Origin: FEN-1219 sp039933105
GTDB lineage: Bacteria > Pseudomonadota > Gammaproteobacteria > Steroidobacterales > Rariloculaceae
DNA: 64,000 bases
Reading direction: 5' to 3'
NCBI GenBank assembly: GCA_039933105.1
Contig: JBDTOT010000007.1
Location: 1-64,000 of the forward strand
This document shows, piece by piece, positions 1-8,221 of the stretch. How positions within the stretch are numbered: the first letter of the stretch is position 1; every line of letters starts with the position of its first letter. Position numbers and translations under genes: made by a program. A model generated the notes under the pieces. The model saw only the letters and a program-made list of their open reading frames with translations, was not told the origin of the DNA and searched no databases.

Positions 1-689
1 ATGCCCCGTGCGCGCCGGTACAGGCCGCGCAGCGCGGGCTTCGAGAACACATCGCGCAGCGCACCGGCCACGCGCATGCGATGTGCGACGTAGGTGGCCG
101 TGTCATCGGCATTGAGCGGCTCCAAGTGGTAGCGTCCCGTGACGCGCTGTGCGATCTGCCGCATATCCGGTCGATCGAGCAGGTCACGTAACTCCGGCTG
201 GCCGATCAAGATGATCTGCAGCAGCTTCTGCTTGGCCGTTTCGAGGTTAGTGAGAAGGCGAACCTGCTCGAGCAGCTCTGGCGAGAGGGTCTGTGCCTCG
301 TCGACGATCAGCACGACGCGGCGGCCCTCGCTGTGCACTCTCAGCAGGTGCGCGTTCAACGCGTCGATCAACGCTTTGACGCTGCGCTCTTGCGGCACCG
401 GGCAGCCGAGCTCCTCGGCAATCGTCTGCAGGAATTCGAGCGTCGTGAGCTGAGGGCTCAGGATTAGCGCGATGTCGGCTTTCTCCGGCATCTGCTCGAG
501 AAGACTGCGAATCAGCGTGGTCTTACCGGTGCCGACTTCGCCTGTCAGCTGAATAAAGCCTCCGCTCTCGGAGATGCCATACACGAGATGCGCGAGCGCA
601 TCCGTGTGGCGCGCGCTCATGTAGAGGTAGCGCGGATCCGGTGTGATCGCGAATGGCTTCTCGTTGAGACCAAAGAACTCGGTATACAC
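1..689 (-). CDS. ExeA/GspA-type AAA ATPase, partial at the left edge
   Basis: A P-loop ATPase of the ExeA/MshM group, which power or position secretion or pilus assembly machinery in the cell envelope. About 229 residues are present and the C-terminus is cut by the window edge. Reading starts at a GTG giving (V/M)YTEFFGLNEKPFAITPDPR, the usual ExeA N-terminus. Walker A GEVGTGKTT is at residues 50-58 and Walker B VVLIVDEAQ around 125-133, followed by the family segment LIGQPELRDLL. It lies 32 bp downstream of the DUF4399 gene on the same strand, so co-transcription is possible. ExeA homologues often carry a C-terminal peptidoglycan-binding domain, which would fall outside this window. The family is clear; the secretion or pilus system it serves cannot be told from here. 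Confidence 0.85.
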   Translation of the reverse strand, partial: MYTEFFGLNEKPFAITPDPRYLYMSARHTDALAHLVYGISESGGFIQLTGEVGTGKTTLIRSLLEQMPEKADIALILSPQLTTLEFLQTIAEELGCPVPQERSVKALIDALNAHLLRVHSEGRRVVLIVDEAQTLSPELLEQVRLLTNLETAKQKLLQIILIGQPELRDLLDRPDMRQIAQRVTGRYHLEPLNADDTATYVAHRMRVAGALRDVFSKPALRGLYRRARG

Positions 690-721
690 GTGCTGCCTGC
701 CGCTGCAGCGAAGGGCCGCCG

Positions 722-1213
722 CTACTGCACTTCGATCGTCACGACGCTCGACGCAATCGGCGGATCGAACGACACGTGAAGATGGTCTCCGAGCAGCAGC
801 TGCAGCGTGTGTTTGCCGGGCGCGAGCACGAGCGCCGTCTCTGTTTGACCGCCGCCGAAGTGTTTGTGGGTATCGTCGTTCGGGATAGGCAGGCCCAGGT
901 CCGCCGGCAGTCCTGCGTCGATCAGCAGATGGTGGTGGCCGGTATCGGGGCGATCGGTGCCGGCGGGCGCGACGCCCATGCCTTTGAGGCCGAACACCAC
1001 GTGGACCGGACTTGCGACGGTGGCGCCGTCAGCGGGCTCGATGATGTACGCCGTGGCACCCGCGGGAGCCGCTTTGCGGGTGAATGCGGCGGGTGCGGGC
1101 GCCGGTGGGGCGGCAGCGGGCGCCGCAGGCGCGGCCGGGGGCGGCGGTTGCCCGCACGCGGTCAGCGCGGCACAGGCGAGCAGCAAAGCACAGCGCGTCA
1201 CCATGGGCGACAA
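722..1213 (-). CDS. DUF4399 domain lipoprotein
   Basis: A 163-residue exported protein. The N-terminus carries a hydrophobic stretch ending in LTACG, a good lipobox with C20 as the lipidated residue. A Pro/Ala-rich linker follows, then from about residue 50 to the end a DUF4399 domain. Its signature includes GHHHLLID, LPADLGLPIPNDD, HFGGGQTE and LAPGKHTLQLLLGDH. The His-rich patches suggest a metal or ligand site, but the family function is unknown. It lies between fadE (76 bp upstream) and the ExeA-like gene (32 bp downstream), all on the minus strand. A second ATG at codon 4 is an alternative start and leaves the lipobox intact. Confidence 0.8.
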   Translation of the reverse strand: MSPMVTRCALLLACAALTACGQPPPPAAPAAPAAAPPAPAPAAFTRKAAPAGATAYIIEPADGATVASPVHVVFGLKGMGVAPAGTDRPDTGHHHLLIDAGLPADLGLPIPNDDTHKHFGGGQTETALVLAPGKHTLQLLLGDHLHVSFDPPIASSVVTIEVQ

Positions 1214-1289
1214 CTCCTCGCGAATTATTGTCGCTTCACTCTAACACGCGTGATTGGGCGCCTCACGCGGTGGCCGGGTTGGGTTCCTT

Positions 1290-3719
1290 TTATGCGCGAC
1301 GCAGTTCGCTGGGGTCGAAATCGTCGACGCCCGTCAGCTCTAGCACTTTGCGGTCAAAGGCGCGTACGGCGTCGGCTTCGGGCTTGGTCAACACACCCTT
1401 GTGCTCGGCTTCGTCGATTTGGCCCGGCGTATCTTCAGCCGTGATCTGTCCCGCGCGGCGTGCATCGAAGATGCGCCGCTCCAGCGGTTTGACCTGTTCC
1501 GCAAGCTCCATGGCCTGCTGTAGCAGGCCGAGCGGATTGCCCGGCTCGACGGTCTTGTAGATGCCGTCCGTCAGATGCTCGCGCGTCGTAGTAGGATTGA
1601 TCACGAGCTCCACGATCCGCTGGCCGAGCTCGTCTGACGGCGACGAATACGTCCGGCCGCGCGGGAAGATCAAGAAGCGCAGCAGCGCGGCGAGCACGCG
1701 GCTGGGGAAGTTGCGCAGCAAACCGTGGAACTGCTCCTGCGCTTTGTAGAGCAGCGTACGGCACGACCACTCGACGAGTGGCAATTCGTCGGCCGGCTCG
1801 CCGCGGTCACGGTAATGCTTCAGCACCATCGAGGTCAGATACATATAGCTCAGGATGTCGCCGAACCGCGCGGACAAGAGCTCGCGCCGTTTCAACTCGC
1901 CGCCGAGCGTCAGCATGGCCGCGTCCGTCAACAACGCGAACGACGCGCTGTAGCGGTTGATCTTTTGGTAGAACCGCCGCGTGGGCCCTGAGACTGGAAC
2001 CGCCGTGAATCTCGCCATCGTGAGCGCCAGCACGAACGAGCGCGCCGCGTTCGACATGGCATAGCCGATGTGGCCGAACAGCAAGCGGTCGAACACCGCG
2101 AGGCCCGCGCTGCGATCGGGGTTACGCACTGCGTCCATCTCGCCGCGTACGAACGGGTGGCAGCGGATCGCGCCCTGGCCAAAGATGATCAGGTTTCGCG
2201 TGAGAATATTTGCGCCCTCGACAGTGATCGCGATCGGCACGGATTCGTAGCTTCGCGCAAGGTAGTTTTTTGGCCCGAGCATGATGGCCTTGCCGCCGTG
2301 CACGTCCATGGCGTCGTTCGCCACCTGCCGGCCGAGCTCGGTGTTGTGATACTTCAGAATCGCTGACGGCACGGCGGGCTTTTCTCCGTGCAGCAGCGCC
2401 GTGCACGTAACCCGGGAGGCGGCCGTCATCGTGTAGACGTTGCCGGCCATCCGCGCCAGCGCCTCGCCGACGCCGTGGAACTTGCCGATTGGCAAGCCGA
2501 ACTGCCGGCGCAATTTCGCGTAAGCGCCCGAGGCGTACAGCGCGGCCGCCGCCCCGCCGAGCGCGTTGCTCGGCAGCACGATGCTGCGGCCGACAGCCAA
2601 CAGCTGAACGAGCATGCGCCAGCCCTGACCGGCCATCTTCGGGCCGCCGATGATTGCGTCGATCGGCACGAACACGTCGTGGCCGCGCGTCGGCCCGTTC
2701 TGGAACGGAATATTCAATGGGAAGTGCCGGCGGCCGATCTCGATGCCGGGAAGGTTCGTCGGTATCAGCGCCGCGGTGATGCCGTAGTCATTGACGTCGC
2801 CGAGCAGGTGATCGGGGTCGTACAGCTTGAACGCAAGGCCGAGCACCGTCGCGATCGGGGCCAACGTGATGTAACGCTTGTCCCAGTTCAGTCGGATGCC
2901 AAGTACTTCTCGGCCGTCGAACGTGCCCTTGCACACCACACCTTTGTCGACGAGCGCGGTGGCGTCGGAGCCTACGCGCGGTGACGTCAGTGCGAAGCAG
3001 GGGATCTCCGTGCCGTTCGCGAGACCTGGCAGCCAACGTTGTTTCTGCTCGTCGGTGCCGTAATGCAGTAGCAACTCCGCTGGCCCGAGCGAGTTCGGCA
3101 CGCCGATCGTGGACGCAGCCGTTGCATTCCGCGACGCGATCTTCGCGAGGACCATGGAACTTGCGAGCGGCGAGAAGCCGAGGCCGCCATAGTCCTTCGG
3201 AATGATCATCGCGAAGAACTTTTGCGCCTTGATGTACTGCCAGACGTTCGGCGGCATGTCGGCCAGCTCGTGCGTGATCTGCCAGTCGTTGAGCATGCGG
3301 CAGAGCTGCTCGGTAGGGCCGTCGAGAAATGTTTGCTCTTCGGGCGTTAGCTGCGGAGCAGGCAAGCGAAGGAGCTTGCGCCAGTCCGGCATGCCGGCGA
3401 ACAGCTCGCCTTCCCACCAGACATTGCCGGCCTCGAGCGCGTCTTGTTCCGTCTTTGACATGCTTGGCAGCATGCGGCGGTACACGCCGAGTAACTGCGC
3501 GCTGACGACCGCACGGCGTAGCGGCACGACGTTCAACAGCAGCAGCAGAGCGAACAAAACTCCCCAGACCGCGTTCCAAGCGGGACTGCCGTGTCCCAAG
3601 AAGGCGTACGCACCAAGCAGCGCGCCGAACGCCAACGTTGCAACGAGCAAGCTCGCGCGCCAGTACGCGAGCGTGATCGGGAGTGCGACCAGGAGCAGCA
3701 GCCAAACGAACGTCGCCAT
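1290..3719 (-). CDS. fadE: Long-chain acyl-CoA dehydrogenase FadE
   Basis: Catalyses the first, FAD-dependent step of fatty-acid beta-oxidation, acyl-CoA to trans-2-enoyl-CoA. The chosen ATG gives 809 residues, close to E. coli FadE (about 814). The frame stays open upstream to 3935, but that part is a low-complexity translation overlapping mdh. The N-terminus is two or three hydrophobic segments beginning MATFVWLLLLVALP, typical of membrane-attached FadE. The dehydrogenase core follows with PKDYGGLGFSPLASS, PNSLGPAELLLHYGT and LTSPRVGSDA. The later VEGANILTRNLIIFGQGAIR carries the glutamate expected near the catalytic site. The C-terminal third matches the FadE-specific DUF1974 region. mdh lies 43 bp upstream on the same strand, so a joint beta-oxidation/TCA transcript is plausible. 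Confidence 0.93.
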   Translation of the reverse strand: MATFVWLLLLVALPITLAYWRASLLVATLAFGALLGAYAFLGHGSPAWNAVWGVLFALLLLLNVVPLRRAVVSAQLLGVYRRMLPSMSKTEQDALEAGNVWWEGELFAGMPDWRKLLRLPAPQLTPEEQTFLDGPTEQLCRMLNDWQITHELADMPPNVWQYIKAQKFFAMIIPKDYGGLGFSPLASSMVLAKIASRNATAASTIGVPNSLGPAELLLHYGTDEQKQRWLPGLANGTEIPCFALTSPRVGSDATALVDKGVVCKGTFDGREVLGIRLNWDKRYITLAPIATVLGLAFKLYDPDHLLGDVNDYGITAALIPTNLPGIEIGRRHFPLNIPFQNGPTRGHDVFVPIDAIIGGPKMAGQGWRMLVQLLAVGRSIVLPSNALGGAAAALYASGAYAKLRRQFGLPIGKFHGVGEALARMAGNVYTMTAASRVTCTALLHGEKPAVPSAILKYHNTELGRQVANDAMDVHGGKAIMLGPKNYLARSYESVPIAITVEGANILTRNLIIFGQGAIRCHPFVRGEMDAVRNPDRSAGLAVFDRLLFGHIGYAMSNAARSFVLALTMARFTAVPVSGPTRRFYQKINRYSASFALLTDAAMLTLGGELKRRELLSARFGDILSYMYLTSMVLKHYRDRGEPADELPLVEWSCRTLLYKAQEQFHGLLRNFPSRVLAALLRFLIFPRGRTYSSPSDELGQRIVELVINPTTTREHLTDGIYKTVEPGNPLGLLQQAMELAEQVKPLERRIFDARRAGQITAEDTPGQIDEAEHKGVLTKPEADAVRAFDRKVLELTGVDDFDPSELRRA

Positions 3720-3762
3720 CGCTACTCCTGAGTACGTCGCGGTGATGCCCCGCGGCGGAGGC

Positions 3763-4752
3763 TTAAAGCAAGTCTTTGACCCCGTCCCGCTCCTCGCGCA
3801 GCTCCGCTTCGGTGGCCGCCATTTTGCTGCCGCCGAAGTCGTCGATCGCGAGGCCCTGGACGATCTGGTACTCGCCGCGCACGCAGCGGACCGGGTAGGA
3901 GTACACCAAGCCCTCGGCGATACCGTAGCTGCCATCGGACGCGACGCTCATGCTCACCCAATCGTCGTCCGGCGTACCGAGCGCCCAGTCATGGACGTGA
4001 TCAATGGCTGCCGACGCGGCCGAGGCGGCCGAAGAAGCGCCCCGCGCTTTGATGATCGCCGCACCGCGTTGTTGAACGGTAGGAATGAACTCGTCGCGGT
4101 ACCACGCCTGCGATACGCGCGTCAGCGCAGGTGTGCCGTTGACTGTCGCGTGCGCGAGATCCGGGAACTGCGTTGCCGAGTGGTTGCCCCAGATGATGGC
4201 GCGCCGAACGTCGCTCACGTGGGCGCCGACCTTGCCGGCAAGCTGGGCCTTGGCGCGGTTGTGATCGAGGCGCGTCATCGCGGTGAAGTTGCGCGGATCG
4301 AGCCCTTTCGCGTTCTCGCGAGCGATGAGTGCGTTCGTGTTGGCAGGGTTGCCGACAACGAGCACTTTCACGCGCCGGTCGGCGACTTTGTCGAGCGCCT
4401 TGCCCTGGGCCGAGAAAATCTGTGCGTTCGCGATCAGGAGATCCTTGCGTTCCATGCCGGGGCCGCGCGGGCGAGCTCCGACGAGTAGCGCGTAGTTCGT
4501 GTCGCGGAACGCTTCCTCCGCCTTGTCGGTTACGACGACGCTGTGCAGCGTCTCGAAGGCGCAATCGTCGAGTTCCATCGCGACGCCATTCAGCGCGCCG
4601 AGCGCCGGCGTGATTTCAAGCAGTTGCAGGATGATCGGCTGGTCCTGCCCAAACAGCTGACCCGATGCGATCCGAAAGGCCAATTGGTAGCCGATTTGGC
4701 CCGCGGCCCCAGTGATGGCGACTCGTACGGGCGGCTTGCTCTTCTGCTTCAT
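3763..4752 (-). CDS. mdh: Malate dehydrogenase (NAD-dependent)
   Basis: Oxidises malate to oxaloacetate in the TCA cycle; cytosolic. At 329 residues it is the usual length for the proteobacterial MDH type 2 family. The nucleotide-binding loop GAAGQIGYQLAFRI begins at residue 15. Substrate arginines lie in ARPRGPGMERKDLL (about residues 93-106), NAD contacts in VVGNPANTNAL, and the catalytic set in MTRLDHNRA (R161, D163) and IWGNHSATQ (H191). A run of Ala/Ser (ASSAASAASAA) near residue 240 is more alanine-rich than usual. The fadE ATG lies 43 bp downstream. Family assignment is secure. Confidence 0.95.
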   Translation of the reverse strand: MKQKSKPPVRVAITGAAGQIGYQLAFRIASGQLFGQDQPIILQLLEITPALGALNGVAMELDDCAFETLHSVVVTDKAEEAFRDTNYALLVGARPRGPGMERKDLLIANAQIFSAQGKALDKVADRRVKVLVVGNPANTNALIARENAKGLDPRNFTAMTRLDHNRAKAQLAGKVGAHVSDVRRAIIWGNHSATQFPDLAHATVNGTPALTRVSQAWYRDEFIPTVQQRGAAIIKARGASSAASAASAAIDHVHDWALGTPDDDWVSMSVASDGSYGIAEGLVYSYPVRCVRGEYQIVQGLAIDDFGGSKMAATEAELREERDGVKDLL

Positions 4753-4870
4753 GATTGACGTGTGCCTCGACGAAAAAGTGCTGAAAGTGAGCCCCGCATC
4801 TTAGCATCAGGTACCGCGGCATCGGCAGTTCACGACGGGGACGCGCGGTCCTGTGGCTGCCCTCGACACA

Positions 4871-5923
4871 TCACTCGCCATTGTCGGCGCCGGCTTTCGC
4901 GAGGCCGTATTTGCGCAGCAAGCTGCGTAACTGGTGGTAGCTCAAACCGAGCAATTTGGCGGCCAGAGTCTGCTTGAACTGGGCGCGTTGTAGAGCCCGC
5001 TGCAGTAGCTGCTGCTCGAACGCTGCGACTGCGGAGCGGAAGTCGCGCGGCACTGTATCGTCGGTCGCGGCGGCTCCCGGGATGGCCGGCGTTTCGGCAA
5101 CCGCCCGCGGTGCCGCGGGTACGCCAAGACTGTAAGGCGAGGCGAACGGATCGAACAGAATGACATCGATCGGTTGGTCCGGTTCCTTGGCACGGTAGAC
5201 GCTACGCTCGATCGCGTTCTTGAGCTCGCGGACATTGCCAGGCCACGCATATCCGAGCAGCGCCGCTTTCGCCTCCGACGTGAAGCCCGGGAAGAACGAC
5301 CGCCGCAGCTCCTTCGTGACGTTGACCGCAAAGTGATACGCGAGCGTCCCGATGTCCTCGGGTCGTGCGCGCAAGGGCGGGACGTGAACCACGTCGAACG
5401 CCAGTCGGTCGAGCAGGTCGGGCCGAAAGCGCCCGAGCTCCACCAGCCGGGGCAAATGCTCGTTCGTGGCGCCGACGATTCGGACGTCGGTCCGCAGCGT
5501 GTCGGAGCCGCCGACGCGTTGGAATTCGCCGTACTCGATGACGCGCAGGATCTTCTCCTGCATGCGCAGCGGAATAGTGCCTAGCTCGTCGAGCACGAGC
5601 GTGCCGCCATCGGCCTGCTCGAATCGACCGATGTGCGTTCGAGTAGCGCCCGTGAATGCGCCGGCCTGATGCCCGAACAGCTCGGTTTCGAGCAACGATT
5701 CGGTCAGGGCCGCACAGTTGATCTTCACGAGCGGCTGTTCCCAACGCTCCGAGAGGTAATGCAGGCGCGAAGCAATCAATTCCTTGCCCGTGCCCCGCTC
5801 GCCGATCACAAGCACGGGCTTGGCGAGCTTTGCAGCACGCGACACGTGCTCGAGCATGGCCATGAACGAGGGCGCTTCGCCAAAAAGACCGGTGCTATCT
5901 GCGGTGGGGGCTGCAGTGGTCAA
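4871..5923 (-). CDS. pspF: Phage-shock operon activator PspF (sigma-54 enhancer-binding protein)
   Basis: AAA+ activator of sigma-54 RNA polymerase for the psp genes; normally held inactive by PspA. The 350-residue protein has no N-terminal sensory domain, as expected for PspF. The AAA+ core starts near residue 12. Walker A is GERGTGKELIA at 41-51, the sigma-54 contact loop GAFTGA is at 88-93, and Walker B sits in GGTLVLDELGT. The C-terminus holds a Fis-type helix-turn-helix, including LAAKLLGLSYHQLRSLL. It is divergent from pspA, with 177 bp between start codons and a sigma-54 promoter facing pspA. Gene neighbourhood and domain layout agree. Confidence 0.94.
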   Translation of the reverse strand: MTTAAPTADSTGLFGEAPSFMAMLEHVSRAAKLAKPVLVIGERGTGKELIASRLHYLSERWEQPLVKINCAALTESLLETELFGHQAGAFTGATRTHIGRFEQADGGTLVLDELGTIPLRMQEKILRVIEYGEFQRVGGSDTLRTDVRIVGATNEHLPRLVELGRFRPDLLDRLAFDVVHVPPLRARPEDIGTLAYHFAVNVTKELRRSFFPGFTSEAKAALLGYAWPGNVRELKNAIERSVYRAKEPDQPIDVILFDPFASPYSLGVPAAPRAVAETPAIPGAAATDDTVPRDFRSAVAAFEQQLLQRALQRAQFKQTLAAKLLGLSYHQLRSLLRKYGLAKAGADNGE

Positions 5924-6050
5924 GAGCCACCAAGAATTGGTTGATTCGGCGAAATCTTAGCCGATCGGTTCCGCGCTGCCCATCGCCGTATTGTCCGGCT
6001 AGACCGGTAGATGACAGACTATTCAGCGGCTTAGACCAAGACCGGCCGCC

Positions 6051-6066
6051 TGGCATGGATCCTGCT
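6051..6066 (+). promoter_or_regulatory. Sigma-54 (-24/-12) promoter of pspA
   Basis: TGGCATGGATCCTGCT has the invariant GG and GC of a sigma-54 promoter separated by exactly 10 bases. Transcription should start about 12 bp further on, near 6078, leaving a short leader with an AGAGGA ribosome site before the pspA ATG at 6101. Its position between pspF and pspA is where the psp promoter is expected. PspF enhancer sites should lie in 5924-6040, but I cannot define them by eye. Confidence 0.82.
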
Positions 6067-6100
6067 AACCGAAGTTCACCTACAGACAGAGGACCCCGCC

Positions 6101-6793
6101 ATGGGCATCTTCTCCCGTTTTACCGATATCGTGAATGCCAACATCAACTCGATCCTCGACAAGGCCGAGGACCCCGAGAAGCTCGTACGCCTCATGATCC
6201 AGGAGATGGAAGACACCCTGGTCGAAGTGCGTTCGACGGCAGCACGCGCCATCGCCGACCGAAAAGAGATCACCCGCACGCTGACGGGGCTCGAGGCCGA
6301 GTCCCGCGATTGGCAGGCCAAGGCGGAGCTCGCGCTCGATAAAGAGCGTGAGGACCTGGCCAAAGCCGCGTTGGCGGAAAAGGCCCGCGTTGTGAACTCG
6401 GGCGAGGCTTTGCGCAGCCAACACCAGTCACTCGGCGACGGGCTCGAGCGCTTGAACGAGGACATCGTGCGGCTCGAGGAGAAGCTCCTGGACGCCAAGA
6501 CGCGCCAACAGGCCATTCTGGCCCGCCAGCAGACGGCCAGCCGACGTCTAGAAGTTCGTAAGCGATTGCACAGCGCGCGTATCGACGACGCGTTCATCAA
6601 ATTCGATCAGTTCGAACGTCGCGTCGACGACATGGAAGCGTACGTCGAAGCCTACGACATGGGCAGCAAGGCCAAGAAGGGGTTGCAGGACGAGTTCGCA
6701 GATCTCGAGGCCGAGGATGCCGTTGCAAAGGAATTGCGCGAATTGAAGTCGAAGCGCGCTGGCCAGAAGGGCGGCGGTAACGGTCCGGTCTAA
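6101..6793 (+). CDS. pspA: Phage shock protein A (IM30/Vipp1 family)
   Basis: A peripheral inner-membrane protein that oligomerises on stressed membranes and inhibits PspF. It has 230 residues, almost all coiled coil, starting MGIFSRFTDIVNANINSILD and continuing DKAEDPEKLVRLMIQEME, a very well conserved N-terminus. The C-terminus ends in a basic, Gly-rich tail (KSKRAGQKGGGNGPV). The ATG follows AGAGGA with correct spacing and the sigma-54 promoter at 6051. It is first in a pspA-pspB-pspC transcript; pspB begins 5 bp after its stop. Confidence 0.96.
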   Translation: MGIFSRFTDIVNANINSILDKAEDPEKLVRLMIQEMEDTLVEVRSTAARAIADRKEITRTLTGLEAESRDWQAKAELALDKEREDLAKAALAEKARVVNSGEALRSQHQSLGDGLERLNEDIVRLEEKLLDAKTRQQAILARQQTASRRLEVRKRLHSARIDDAFIKFDQFERRVDDMEAYVEAYDMGSKAKKGLQDEFADLEAEDAVAKELRELKSKRAGQKGGGNGPV

Positions 6794-6798
6794 CGTCT

Positions 6799-7032
6799 AT
6801 GGCCGAGGGTCAACCCTGGTTCGTGCTCGTTATCGTGTTCATGACGGTGGTGCTGCCGCTGTTCATGGTCATGCACTACTCGACCAAATGGAAAGCGACG
6901 AAAGGTCTCTCGGACGACGAGCACCACATGCTCGAAGATCTGTGGAAGGAGAGCCAGAACATGGAGAGCCGCGTGAACGCGCTCGAAACCATTCTGGACA
7001 ATGAGGTGCCGGATTGGAGGAAGAAGCTATGA
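6799..7032 (+). CDS. pspB: Phage shock protein B
   Basis: A small inner-membrane protein that with PspC senses membrane stress and relieves PspA inhibition of PspF. It has 77 residues: one N-terminal membrane span (about residues 6-25, WFVLVIVFMTVVLPLFMVM), then LSDDEHHMLEDLWKESQNM and a short leucine-zipper-like helix (MESRVNALETIL). This is the standard PspB layout and length. Only five bases separate it from pspA and the transcript continues to pspC. Confidence 0.92.
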   Translation: MAEGQPWFVLVIVFMTVVLPLFMVMHYSTKWKATKGLSDDEHHMLEDLWKESQNMESRVNALETILDNEVPDWRKKL

Positions 7033-7083
7033 TCGCGCACATTACTTTCGTGGGCGATGCGCGACGGCGTTTGGAGTGTCGCA

Positions 7084-7476
7084 ATGAACGCTGAGCGTGG
7101 TCCGAGATTCGTCAATCGACTGTACCGAATTCCGGGTAGCGGCAAGGTCTTTGGGGTATGCGCCGGGCTTGCGGACTACTTCGGTTTAGACGTCACGATC
7201 GCGAGGGTGATCGTTGTGCTCGGGGCAGTATTCTCCGCGCCCCTCGTAGTCGTCGCTTACATCGTGCTTGGATTTCTGTTGCCCGTCAGAAACTACGAAG
7301 GGGGGCGCGATGCTCCCGACGCGGTACAGAGACAGGTGCGCTCGAATCCGCATAGCAGCTTGTCGGGCGTACGTTATCGGTTTCGGGATCTGGATGTTCG
7401 GCTGCAACGGCTCGAGAAGTACGTGACGTCCAGTCGCTACAAGCTCGACCGTGAGTTCCAGCAGCTGAAGCAATAA
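7084..7476 (+). CDS. pspC: Phage shock protein C (PspC domain)
   Basis: A membrane partner of PspB in stress sensing, 130 residues. The chosen ATG (MNAERGPRFVNRLYR) has GGAG at 7073-7076, seven bases upstream; a start at 7057 in the same frame has no comparable ribosome site. The PspC domain covers roughly residues 12-75: YRIPGSGKVFGVCAGLADYF, then two hydrophobic stretches (IARVIVVLGAVFSAPLVVVA and YIVLGFLLPV). A charged C-terminal helix with RFRDLDVRLQRLEKYV follows, usual for proteobacterial PspC. Confidence 0.93.
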   Translation: MNAERGPRFVNRLYRIPGSGKVFGVCAGLADYFGLDVTIARVIVVLGAVFSAPLVVVAYIVLGFLLPVRNYEGGRDAPDAVQRQVRSNPHSSLSGVRYRFRDLDVRLQRLEKYVTSSRYKLDREFQQLKQ

Positions 7477-7513
7477 GACTAGTCACTGGGCGTAGACGGG
7501 GAGGTCGGCGCCG

Positions 7514-7750
7514 ATGAATCCTGTTTTTGAATTCGTAATCGCAATTCTACTCGTTGTGTTCACCTACAAGGTGATCACGCAGCGGATGCACCACAGGAAT
7601 TTGCGGGATCTGCGCGGAACCGACGATGCCGAGCGACAGGCCTGGCAACAACGACTGGATCAGCTGGAAGAACGCGTCAAAGTGCTCGAGCGGATCGTGA
7701 CGGACGACAAATACGACTTGAAGCGTCAGATCGAAGCGCTGGACAGATGA
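7514..7750 (+). CDS. Small PspB-like membrane/coiled-coil protein
   Basis: A 78-residue protein 37 bp downstream of pspC. An N-terminal membrane span (FEFVIAILLVVFTYKVI) is followed by a charged coiled coil, QRLDQLEERVKVLERIV, then TDDKYDLKRQIEAL. It shares the layout of PspB and the tail of PspC: the phrase LQRLEKYVTSSRYKLDREF in PspC resembles LERIVTDDKYDLKRQI here. That suggests an accessory Psp protein. GGGGAG lies upstream of the ATG. It is the last gene before a strong palindrome, so probably the end of the psp transcript. Its function is not established. Confidence 0.75.
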   Translation: MNPVFEFVIAILLVVFTYKVITQRMHHRNLRDLRGTDDAERQAWQQRLDQLEERVKVLERIVTDDKYDLKRQIEALDR

Positions 7751-7754
7751 ACTG

Positions 7755-7780
7755 CTGGCGGCGCCGGCCGGCGCCGCCAG
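7755..7780. terminator. Perfect 26-bp GC palindrome between convergent genes
   Basis: CTGGCGGCGCCGG is followed directly by its exact reverse complement CCGGCGCCGCCAG. It lies between the end of the psp operon and the end of the convergent gene at 7796-8146, so it can fold in RNA from either strand. No T-run follows, so as an intrinsic terminator it would be atypical. It is best read as a shared 3'-end hairpin. Confidence 0.6.
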
Positions 7781-7795
7781 ACTCGATGCGGGTCG

Positions 7796-8146
7796 TTACT
7801 TGGCGGGCGTCGGATTGGCAGCCTTGTAGGCCTTCAGCGCAGTGTTGAACGCAGCAGCTATGCCTTCCATCTCTGCGACAGCCGCGTTATGGCGGTTGAC
7901 CATCAATGCCTTGTATTCGTTCGGAGCCTTCTCGCCTTGCGAGTCCGATTCGGCATCGATGCAAGCCAGGTACGCGGTCATCTTGGTTTGATACGCCTTG
8001 ACCTGACCCTGCCCGGCGATCATTTGATCGTACGTCGACGTCTTCCCATCCGGAATGGAGACGACGGCGGGGTTCTCGCAGGCGGCCGCGCCAAAAGCGA
8101 AACAGCCGGCAACTGCAACCGCAGACCAACACGTCAGCGTTTTCAT
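7796..8146 (-). CDS. Small exported protein of unknown function
   Basis: A 116-residue protein with a Sec signal peptide (MKTLTCWSAVAVAGCFAFG, probable cleavage after AAA near residue 22). The mature part is a helical, alanine- and lysine-rich sequence. It contains a conserved-looking pattern with a possible disulfide pair (CENPAVVSIPDG and AYLACIDAESDSQG), then EYKALMVNRHNAAVAEMEGI. Similar short helical exported proteins are annotated only as hypothetical. It is transcribed toward the psp operon and separated from it by the palindrome. No function can be assigned. Confidence 0.72.
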   Translation of the reverse strand: MKTLTCWSAVAVAGCFAFGAAACENPAVVSIPDGKTSTYDQMIAGQGQVKAYQTKMTAYLACIDAESDSQGEKAPNEYKALMVNRHNAAVAEMEGIAAAFNTALKAYKAANPTPAK

Positions 8147-8221
8147 GACATTACCTCGTTGGAATTCTCAAAGGGCGAGCCCGCAATATACCTCAAGGCC
8201 GCGGATCGAAGCATTACCGGC

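Noticed and set aside
776..1444. 222-codon plus-strand frame opposite the DUF4399 gene
   Set aside because: Low-complexity Arg/Gly translation opposite a lipoprotein gene.
3202..4488. 428-codon plus-strand frame over fadE and mdh
   Set aside because: Two clear minus-strand genes with full catalytic motifs cover the same DNA.
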